A stretch of DNA of 18,183 bases from JAAYDI01 sp052034005 (GTDB taxonomy: Bacteria > Planctomycetota > Planctomycetia > Pirellulales > Pirellulaceae), in NCBI GenBank assembly GCA_052034005.1, contig JBPOJB010000059.1, forward strand, positions 1-18,183, in the 5' to 3' direction. The translations under genes and the position numbers were made by a program. This document shows positions 1-5,504 of this stretch, in pieces (within the stretch, counting starts at the first letter, position 1; each line of letters opens with the position of its first letter). Below the pieces are notes generated by a model. The model did no database searches. It saw nothing but the letters and a program-made list of their open reading frames with translations, and was not told where the DNA came from.

Positions 1-14
1 TTCCCACATCTCCC

Positions 15-40
15 ACGGGCGGCCTCTGTCGCCCGTTTTT
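15..40 (+). terminator. Rho-independent terminator of an upstream gene
   Basis: A perfect 7-bp stem ACGGGCG/CGCCCGT (15-21 with 30-36) encloses the 8-base loop GCCTCTGT and runs straight into a T tract (36-40). This is a textbook intrinsic terminator on the plus strand. The gene it ends lies left of the window. Confidence 0.8.
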
Positions 41-519
41 CATGCGCTCCTCACCCTCCCTGGACGATCCATTCTCCGGACAGTCAAACCGAGACTATCA
101 CGGACAAATAATTCGGGACGCGGCACCTTACGCGCGCGGAGGAACAGACTCCTTTCTGCTCCTCATGGATAGTTCACCGGTGGATCAAGCATCCAAGCCC
201 CTCCTTATTGAACCACGAGGTTGAATCCATGACGCCACTTTTGTAACAGAAGTCGGCCCGCGAGTTCAACACGATTTGGAAGAAACTTTTTTGTTTGTTG
301 ATTTTGAGGGGGCCGTCCGGAAGTCCACAAAACCCAGCTTCGCAATCAGATATGACGGCGATGGCAAACGTGGTTGCTAGCACCGCCCGTGGGCTGTCGG
401 CTCCCCCGTGCGTGCAGTACACTACCGGGACTCACTGTCCAGGAAGGCGGTTGCGGCGTGCGCACAGGGCGTTGCCAAAACACCTTCCTGCCCGTTTGCT
501 CGCAAAGGAACCGTTCGTT
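41..519. other. Gene-free stretch upstream of the FKBP gene
   Basis: No convincing gene is seen in these 479 bases. Positions 230-300 are AT-richer than the surroundings and include a T-run near 287-292. The segment around 211-240 (ACCACGAGGTTGAATCCATG) resembles a segment at about 2267-2290. The reading frame of the FKBP gene stays open back to 295, but this upstream part has no ribosome-binding site and no signal-peptide character, so it is read as untranslated leader. I see no clear sigma-70 promoter. Confidence 0.5.
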
Positions 520-1293
520 ATGAAGCGCATCGGACTGAGCCTCCTCGTTACAGCCCTGCTCACCACGCAACTGTCGGCCCAGTCGGCCAAGCCACCGGCC
601 CAGCCGGCCAAGCCACCGGCCCAGTCGGCTCAGCCGCCGGCCCAATCGGCCAAGCCGCCGGCCGCCGCGCCGGCCGGCGATCAAGCTCCCAAGACGCTCA
701 AGGAGCAGGCCAGCTACGCGATCGGAGTCGAGATCGCTCAGAACCTGAAGGACCAAGGGCTGGACGTCGCGCCCGCGATGGTGGCCCGCGGCATGCTCGA
801 CGCGCTGGCCGGCAACAAACTGGCGTTGACCGACCAGCAACTGCAAAACGCCATGCTCGAGTTCTCGAAGATCGTGCGACAGCAGGCCGCCCAGCGTGCG
901 GCCAAGGCGGCTCAGGAGGGCGAGGCGTTCCTGGCCGCCAATGCGAAGAAGGAGGGCGTCGTCGTCCTGCCCAGCGGCCTGCAGTACAAAGTCCTCAAGC
1001 AGGGCACCGGCACCGTGAGCCCGAAGACGACCGATACCATCCGCGCGCACTACCACGGCACGCTCATCGACGGCACCGTATTTGACAGCTCGGTGGAGCG
1101 GAATGAGCCGATTGAGTTGCAAGTCAACGGCGTCATCCCGGGTTGGACCGAAGCGCTGCAGCTGATGCACGTGGGTGACAAATGGCAGCTCTTCATCCCC
1201 GCCAAGCTCGCCTACGGCGACCAGGGAGGGGGCCCCATCCCGCCGGGCGCGGCGTTGATCTTCGACGTCGAGCTGCTGGAGATCGTGAAGTAG
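520..1293 (+). CDS. Exported FKBP-type peptidyl-prolyl cis-trans isomerase
   Basis: This 257-residue protein should catalyse cis-trans isomerisation of Xaa-Pro bonds in proteins outside the cytoplasm. The ATG at 520 follows AAAGGAA (504-510) and opens a clear signal peptide (MKRIGLSLLVTALLTTQLSA). Residues 20-47 are four 7-residue repeats of the type AQSAKPP, a flexible linker. Residues about 55-145 form an alpha-helical FKBP_N dimerisation region like that of Mip/FkpA ('ASYAIGVEIAQNLKDQG'). Residues about 155-257 are the FKBP catalytic domain with the expected pocket residues: Tyr in 'HYHG', Phe-Asp in 'TVFDSS', Val-Ile-Trp in 'NGVIPGWTEAL', and Tyr in 'LAYGDQG'. It converges on the DUF1559 gene with only 26 bases between the stops and no visible terminator. 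Family assignment is secure; its clients are unknown. Confidence 0.93.
   Translation: MKRIGLSLLVTALLTTQLSAQSAKPPAQPAKPPAQSAQPPAQSAKPPAAAPAGDQAPKTLKEQASYAIGVEIAQNLKDQGLDVAPAMVARGMLDALAGNKLALTDQQLQNAMLEFSKIVRQQAAQRAAKAAQEGEAFLAANAKKEGVVVLPSGLQYKVLKQGTGTVSPKTTDTIRAHYHGTLIDGTVFDSSVERNEPIELQVNGVIPGWTEALQLMHVGDKWQLFIPAKLAYGDQGGGPIPPGAALIFDVELLEIVK
577..660 (+). repeat. Four 21-bp in-frame repeats in the FKBP gene
   Basis: Four tandem 21-bp units encode AQSAKPP, AQPAKPP, AQSAQPP and AQSAKPP directly after the signal peptide. The units differ at a few bases, mainly third positions and the Ser/Pro and Lys/Gln codons. Such Pro/Ala-rich repeats act as periplasmic spacers and can change length by slippage or recombination. 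Confidence 0.85.
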
Positions 1294-1319
1294 ACAACGA
1301 CGCGCGCCGACCGCATGAC

Positions 1320-2216
1320 TCAGAAGTCCGCGATCGGCTCGTGACCGGCGCGCGTGCAGAGGCTCAGGTACAGGCTGCGATCGATCGTCTCGATGATCAT
1401 GTGCACCGAGCCGTCGCCGAGCACGAAGTGCGTACCTGACGGATGCAGGCTGCTGAAGTTGTGCACGTAGTGCTCGTAGGTCTCCTCGGAATTCGGCGGG
1501 AAGCAGCCGATCCCCACGACGCGCGCCGGTCCGTGCTCGCTGCCGGCGACGGCCCCGACCCACGTCGAGTAGCTCAACTTGGACGTGCGCTCGCCCACCA
1601 CCAGCGTCTGGCTCAGCCCGTCCCGGATGTCGGCCAACCGCAGGCATCGATTCAGGAAGAAGGTCCCGTCGCCCACGCACGGGCCGTCGTGACAGACGTC
1701 ATGCATGTCCGCGGTTCCAAACACGCCCACGTAGTTGGCCGTCGCCATCAGCATGGGGAACACCGCGCCGGATGCGTGCCCGCCCGCCCCTTCCAACGCG
1801 AACCGCGGATCCCCGATGTCCGACGGGCAACGAAACACGGGCAACACCTGCTCGCGCGCTGCTTGATTCACCGCGTAGTAAATGGGCAGCTCGTAGCGGA
1901 TCATGCTCTCGGCCAGGCTCTTCTGTTCCACATACGGCAGGATGGCCGCGCACCAGCCCCAACCCGGCTCCCCCAGCCAATCGTCCCGGCCCGTGTCCGG
2001 ATCATAACCCCGCCAACCCGCCGGGAAACACAGAAATGTGTCATGGTACAAGTGCAGCGCCAAGCCGATCTGCTTCATGTTGTTGCCACACGACATCCTC
2101 CGCGCCGCCTCCCGCGCCGCCTGTACGGCCGGCAGAAGCAGCCCCACCAGGATGCCGATGATGGCGATCACCACCAGCAGCTCCACCAGAGTGAAACCAC
2201 GCCGATTCCGAACCAT
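1320..2216 (-). CDS. DUF1559 pilin-like (pseudopilin) protein
   Basis: A 298-residue member of the planctomycete-expanded DUF1559 family. The ATG at 2216 is chosen because AGGAG stands 8 bases upstream and the product begins with a type IV prepilin signal: a short basic leader (MVRNRRG), predicted cleavage after Gly7, Phe8 as the first mature residue, Glu12 at mature position 5, and a hydrophobic helix (LVVIAIIGILVGLLLPA). Then comes the family-typical 'AVQAAREAARRMSCGNNMKQIGLALHLYHD'-like region, cited here only by its key residues. The C-terminus has the 'FVLGDGSVHMI' motif. The protein is probably matured by a prepilin peptidase and anchored in an envelope assembly or at the surface; the function of the family is not established. 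It lies 90 bases downstream of the Cys/His-rich gene on the same strand, so co-transcription is possible. Confidence 0.93.
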   Translation of the reverse strand: MVRNRRGFTLVELLVVIAIIGILVGLLLPAVQAAREAARRMSCGNNMKQIGLALHLYHDTFLCFPAGWRGYDPDTGRDDWLGEPGWGWCAAILPYVEQKSLAESMIRYELPIYYAVNQAAREQVLPVFRCPSDIGDPRFALEGAGGHASGAVFPMLMATANYVGVFGTADMHDVCHDGPCVGDGTFFLNRCLRLADIRDGLSQTLVVGERTSKLSYSTWVGAVAGSEHGPARVVGIGCFPPNSEETYEHYVHNFSSLHPSGTHFVLGDGSVHMIIETIDRSLYLSLCTRAGHEPIADF

Positions 2217-2306
2217 GTGCTTGCTCCTCACAGAACCCCGGCCAACGCGCACGCGACACGCTCGACCAGGTAGAATCCACGACCTGATAGCGCCCAGAGA
2301 CGTTCG

Positions 2307-2744
2307 TCAGGCCGGGTGCGGCGGAGCACGGCAATCGGGCGTGGCCAGCAGCTCGGCGACCCGCCATGCCGGCAGCCTCGCCAGGACCGGCTCGGGAAGA
2401 CGCTCCGTCACAGCCGCCAGATGCGCCGATGACGCGACAAGCTTCTCACTGACAGAAAAACGGCAGAGCAGGCACCCGTCACGATCATGACAGTGCTCAA
2501 CACGCGGACCACGCGCCGGCGCGCCATCCCGATGATCGGCCCCACACGCCGATGACTCGCTGCCGCAGTCATCACAGCCATGATGAACATGCGGCTCGGT
2601 ACGGAAGCAGAGAACCGCCCCCAGGCGACCGAATCCGGCAACGCCCCCACACGCGTGACCGTGGTGAACCCAGCTGCCAACCGTCGCCAACAGGTAGCTC
2701 GACGTCAGCGACAGAACGATCGCCCTTCGAAGAAACGATCGCAT
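2307..2744 (-). CDS. Small exported Cys/His-rich protein, unknown function
   Basis: I do not recognise a characterised family. The predicted 145-residue product starts with a basic, hydrophobic signal peptide (MRSFLRRAIVLSLTSSYLLA) and then holds about nine cysteines and eleven histidines, including HHGHAC, PHVHHGCDDC and EHCHDRDGCLLCRF. The two CxxC pairs and clustered histidines suggest binding of a transition metal in the envelope. The HD-x3-CxxC-RF arrangement is reminiscent of small planctomycete proteins of unknown function. Start choice is uncertain: the ATG at 2744 has only GGTGGTG upstream, while an in-frame TTG at 2765 is preceded by GGCGAG. A good promoter (TTGCCC-17-TATACT) lies about 70 bases upstream, which supports a real gene. 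The C-terminal third is Pro/Ala-rich and less informative. Confidence 0.65.
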   Translation of the reverse strand: MRSFLRRAIVLSLTSSYLLATVGSWVHHGHACGGVAGFGRLGAVLCFRTEPHVHHGCDDCGSESSACGADHRDGAPARGPRVEHCHDRDGCLLCRFSVSEKLVASSAHLAAVTERLPEPVLARLPAWRVAELLATPDCRAPPHPA

Positions 2745-2818
2745 CACCACCGCCCAATTCCGCAAAAAGAAATCTCGCCAATGCCCCGGGACGACTGCCG
2801 AGCATTGTGCAAAGGTCT

Positions 2819-2847
2819 AGTATATCGAGACTTGCGTCGACGGGCAA
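2819..2847 (-). promoter_or_regulatory. Sigma-70-type promoter of the Cys/His-rich gene
   Basis: Reading the minus strand, TTGCCC (2847-2842) and TATACT (2824-2819) are separated by exactly 17 bases. Transcription would start near 2812, about 50-70 bases before the candidate start codons at 2765 and 2744. It probably also serves the DUF1559 gene downstream. Confidence 0.55.
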
Positions 2848-2872
2848 GGAATTCGGATCCCCCCAAAAACGA

Positions 2873-2913
2873 AGTTGTCCGCCAACGGGGGTTCATGCCA
2901 TTGGCGGACAACT
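2873..2913. repeat. Perfect 13-bp inverted repeat (hairpin or operator)
   Basis: AGTTGTCCGCCAA (2873-2885) and its exact complement TTGGCGGACAACT (2901-2913) flank a 15-base spacer. No T tract follows on either side, so it is not an ordinary terminator. It sits in the divergent region between the minus-strand promoter at 2819-2847 and the plus-strand hydrolase gene. Confidence 0.8.
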
Positions 2914-2991
2914 CGCTGTCATGTGGGAGTCCGTACTGTCCTATACGTCGCAGGGGTCGGTTTGGATCGAAGTTTTTTTTGTGGGGGAGGA

Positions 2992-3014
2992 GCCGGCCGT
3001 TTTTCCTGGCCGGC
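2992..3014. repeat. GC-rich hairpin upstream of the hydrolase gene
   Basis: GCCGGCC (2992-2998) and GGCCGGC (3008-3014) form a 7-bp stem with the loop GTTTTTCCT. A run of eight T precedes it at 2973-2980, and GTTT follows the stem. It could be a leader hairpin or an old terminator; the T-runs are on the wrong side or too short for a confident terminator call. Confidence 0.4.
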
Positions 3015-3108
3015 CGTTTCGCTTTGCACATACCGCCGGCTAAGGCCGTCGACTACCATATCTCCTGAATACCCACCTGTTCACACCACACTTAAGGGGG
3101 GACTGCGC

Positions 3109-4338
3109 ATGTCCAGGTTGCAGCCGCTGCATGGGATCATCCTGATGGTCACGATTAGCTGTGGGGCAGTGGTCGCGCAGTCTGGAGACCCGCTGTCCGT
3201 GCCGACTGCCATGGTGTGGGACGTGTCTTCATTGCAGCAGGCGCGTCCGGCCCCGGTGTGGCTTCAACAGGACGGCCCGGTCCACGCGCTGACATACCCG
3301 GGCGAGCCGTACCAGGGCCACGCGACGCGCGTGTTCGCCTACTACGCGTCACCCGCCACGCTCGAGGATGCATCGCGCAAGCCGCCCTTTCCGGGCATCG
3401 TGCTGGTCCATGGGGGAGGCGGCAAGGCGTTCTCCGACTGGGTCCGGGTCTGGGCCGAACACGGCTACGCCGCCATCGCGATGGACCTGGCCGGGTGCGG
3501 CGGCGATGGTCAGCCGCTGAGCGACGGTGGGCCCGGCCAAGGGGATGAGACGAAGTTCGGCGCCATCGATGCCCCGGTGACCGACCAGTGGCCGTACCAC
3601 GCCGTGGCCGACGTGATCCTCGCGCACTCGTTGTTGCGCACGTTCGACGAGGTGGACCCGGATCGTACGGCCGTAACCGGGATCAGTTGGGGCGGCTACC
3701 TCACCTGCATCGTGGCCGGGCTGGATCAGCGGTTCAAGCTCGCCATGCCGGTCTACGGGTGCGGATTCCTGCACGAAAACAGCGTGTGGGTCGCCACGCA
3801 GTTCGATCGGATGACGCCCCAACAGCGCACGAAGTGGGTCGAGTTGTGGGACCCGTCACGCTATCTCGGCCGAGCCACCATGCCTCTCGTGTTCCTCAAC
3901 GGCACCAACGACTTCGCCTACCCGATGGACAGCTACGCCAAGACCGGCCGGCTCGTGCAGGGCACGAAGCACTTCAGCATCCGGTCACCGATGGACCATG
4001 GACACATCTTCGACTTCCCGGAGTTCTTCCTGTTCGCCGACCAGTACCTGCAGGGCGGCACACCGCTCGCGACCGTCGCAACGCCTCAAGTGGCGGACGG
4101 CCGCGTCAGGGCGACCGTCAACCACTCCCGACCGCTGGTGTCCGCGAACCTGCACTACACGACCGGCCCACACCGGGACAACCCGCATCGCAAGTGGATC
4201 TCGCAACCCCTGGAAATCCACGACCACCAGGTCTCGGGCACGGCGCCTCCCGAGGACGCCACGGCCTGGTACGTGGACGTGCGCGACGACCGGCAGGCGA
4301 TCACCAGCAGCGAGCCGATGATCCGGGAAGACCGCTAA
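3109..4338 (+). CDS. Exported alpha/beta-hydrolase, acetyl(xylan)-esterase type
   Basis: A 409-residue serine hydrolase, probably exported, that likely removes acetyl or similar ester groups from carbohydrates or other small esters. The ATG at 3109 follows AAGGGGGGA (3094-3102) and opens a plausible signal sequence (residues about 1-24, ending 'GAVVAQ'). The catalytic domain (about 95-340) shows the oxyanion segment 'VLVHGGGGKAFSDW' (His101), the nucleophile elbow 'GISWGGY' (Ser193), an acid in 'NGTNDFAYP' (Asp268) and a histidine in 'MDHGHIF' (His297 or His299). The last 70 residues look like a small beta domain. This pattern is that of the dienelactone hydrolase/acetyl xylan esterase superfamily common in planctomycetes. 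Substrate cannot be read from sequence. Its stop codon overlaps the stop of the convergent rhodanese gene. Confidence 0.85.
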   Translation: MSRLQPLHGIILMVTISCGAVVAQSGDPLSVPTAMVWDVSSLQQARPAPVWLQQDGPVHALTYPGEPYQGHATRVFAYYASPATLEDASRKPPFPGIVLVHGGGGKAFSDWVRVWAEHGYAAIAMDLAGCGGDGQPLSDGGPGQGDETKFGAIDAPVTDQWPYHAVADVILAHSLLRTFDEVDPDRTAVTGISWGGYLTCIVAGLDQRFKLAMPVYGCGFLHENSVWVATQFDRMTPQQRTKWVELWDPSRYLGRATMPLVFLNGTNDFAYPMDSYAKTGRLVQGTKHFSIRSPMDHGHIFDFPEFFLFADQYLQGGTPLATVATPQVADGRVRATVNHSRPLVSANLHYTTGPHRDNPHRKWISQPLEIHDHQVSGTAPPEDATAWYVDVRDDRQAITSSEPMIREDR

Positions 4339-5150
4339 GAGCAGGGAGCCACCTGACCCGCCGCGGGCGATTCGGCGGCCTCCACAATCCGCCTGGCCCG
4401 GTCCAACGAGCCCAGGTTGTGCACATTCTGGAAACCGTTCCGCTTGAGTAACCGCGTGGCCATGTTGCTGCGCATCCCACTCTTGCAGTGGAGCAACAGC
4501 ACACCGGACGGCAGTTTTTCCAGATTGTCCGATAGGCCCTCCAAGGGATGGTTCTCCGCGCACGCCAGACAGCCCGCCGCGTACTCCTGCGGCGTGCGGA
4601 CGTCGATCACCTTCGCACCGGCCTGCAACAACTGCTGAGCCAGCTCAGGCGCAATGGGTCGATACCAGTGACCCAGCATGCGCGCCACGGCCTCGTACAT
4701 CCAGGACAACGCACAGAAATGCGTGACAATCACGATCGCCTGCAGCACCAACAACATGCCACCCACGGCTAACGCGGCTCCGGGCAGGCCCCCCAGAAAC
4801 AACAGGGCCGACAACGTGTTCAAGATCGCCGCCGACAGGCACGCCAGCCGCCGCTGCAGGGGATTCGGCGGAAGCCGAACCGCACCCAATAACCGGCGCA
4901 CCCCATGGTTGTACAGCAAGTCCATGGGGTGCGCCGCAGGCGCCAGAAATGCCCAGACCCCCAAACCCGCGACCGTCAGCAGGACCCAGGGCTGCCGAGT
5001 CGCCAAACCGTAAAGCGTCATCAGGGCACACACAAACGGCGTGAAACGAAGACCCCATTCCATCTCCCGCAACTGCTGCTTCGTGAACTGCTGGTAGCCC
5101 TGCTGCACCAGACACTGCTGCTGAAACGACAACGTACTCTGCTCCGTCAT
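4335..5150 (-). CDS. Membrane protein with DUF4395-like and rhodanese domains
   Basis: A 271-residue inner-membrane protein joining a hydrophobic N-terminal half to a C-terminal rhodanese (sulfurtransferase) domain. Residues about 30-160 contain about four hydrophobic helices and resemble DUF4395 (two 'F-A/C-P' segments, a middle 'RRLACLSAAILNT', and 'THFCALSWMYE' near the end). The rhodanese domain (about 165-265) has 'VIDVRTPQEYAAG' and the active-site loop CKSGMRS with catalytic Cys222. Rhodaneses carry sulfur as a cysteine persulfide, so a role in sulfide or sulfane-sulfur handling at the membrane is likely. The ATG at 5150 is preferred over an in-frame GTG at 5165 because GGAG stands 9 bases upstream. 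The stop TAG overlaps the hydrolase stop TAA within the four bases CTAA. A strong promoter with a dyad lies upstream (5203-5242). Confidence 0.85.
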   Translation of the reverse strand: MTEQSTLSFQQQCLVQQGYQQFTKQQLREMEWGLRFTPFVCALMTLYGLATRQPWVLLTVAGLGVWAFLAPAAHPMDLLYNHGVRRLLGAVRLPPNPLQRRLACLSAAILNTLSALLFLGGLPGAALAVGGMLLVLQAIVIVTHFCALSWMYEAVARMLGHWYRPIAPELAQQLLQAGAKVIDVRTPQEYAAGCLACAENHPLEGLSDNLEKLPSGVLLLHCKSGMRSNMATRLLKRNGFQNVHNLGSLDRARRIVEAAESPAAGQVAPCS

Positions 5151-5202
5151 GCGGTCAGTCTCCACTGCTCATACCAAGAGAACCATCGGCCCCACATTGA
5201 AC

Positions 5203-5242
5203 TATCGACTACTTGATATATCGTACAATGTCGATATGTCAA
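5203..5242 (-). promoter_or_regulatory. Promoter of the rhodanese gene with an operator-like dyad
   Basis: Minus strand: a consensus -35 TTGACA (5242-5237), a 16-base spacer and a -10-like TATATC (5220-5215). Over it lies the dyad TATCGAC (5203-5209) / GTCGATA (5230-5236) with 20 bases between the arms, and the 8-bp palindrome GATATATC (5215-5222) near its centre. A dimeric repressor bound here would cover the -10 and start site. Rhodanese genes are often under persulfide-sensing repressors, but no regulator gene is next to this one, so its identity is unknown. Confidence 0.6.
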
Positions 5243-5299
5243 TATAAAAAAATTCGCCGGATTGGCAAGGGGCTTGCGATGTACTGCCTGTGGGGGGGC

Positions 5300-5362
5300 G
5301 ACGGGCAAGAAGCTCAGAGTGACGGGCAAGGAGTGCAGAAGGACGGGCAAGGAGTGCAGAAG
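5300..5362. repeat. Three tandem 21-bp repeats
   Basis: Units at 5321-5341 and 5342-5362 are identical (GACGGGCAAGGAGTGCAGAA plus G); the first unit, 5300-5320, is diverged in its second half. The words GACGGGCAAGGA and GGCGGGCAAGGA also occur at about 2840 and 12041. The unit resembles shared intergenic filler rather than coding sequence. Confidence 0.8.
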
Positions 5363-5443
5363 GACGAGGTCAAACCCGCATCCGCTTGCCCTCTCCTCCT
5401 TCGGCACTCCGAGCTCCTTGTTCGTCACTCGTCACTCGTTCCC

Positions 5444-5500
5444 ATCCTGTTGATCCCGCTCATCCCGTTCATCCCGTCTCCCCATCCCGTTCATCCCGTC
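5444..5500. repeat. Array of 9-bp ATCCCGTTC-type repeats
   Basis: Six copies of a 9-bp unit, ATCC[TC]G[TC]T[CG], run head to tail with one 4-base interruption. Similar ATCCTGTT/ATCCCGTTC arrays are familiar to me from intergenic regions of many bacteria, including planctomycete-like genomes; I could not search for them here. Confidence 0.75.
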
Positions 5501-5504
5501 CGCC

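Larger units (their letters stand above)
5243..5504. other. Repeat-bearing intergenic stretch
   Basis: This gap lies between the rhodanese promoter and the stop of the DUF4139-like gene. It holds no convincing gene. It contains 21-bp tandem repeats (5300-5362), a short stretch of CTCGTCACT-like words (5421-5439) and a 9-bp repeat array (5444-5500). Confidence 0.7.

Noticed and set aside
128..192. Two overlapping micro-frames on the minus strand (9 and 12 codons, ATGA overlap) after AAGGAGG
   Set aside because: The ribosome-binding site is striking, but no gene follows on this strand inside the window and such short frames arise by chance.
295..519. A 75-codon in-frame extension upstream of the FKBP gene
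   Set aside because: No ribosome-binding site at its non-ATG start, no protein-like composition, and the ATG at 520 has a good Shine-Dalgarno and begins a classic signal peptide.
2849..2860. Adjacent GAATTC and GGATCC, like a cloning polylinker
   Set aside because: Flanking sequence is continuous native-looking DNA with a promoter across it and no vector sequence; coincidence is likely.
2992..3014. Intrinsic terminator before the esterase gene
   Set aside because: There is no plus-strand gene upstream to end, and the T tract after the stem is only GTTTC, so it is listed only as a hairpin.
5300..5500. Possible CRISPR array
   Set aside because: The repeats are directly tandem without unique spacers of constant length, and no cas gene is present.
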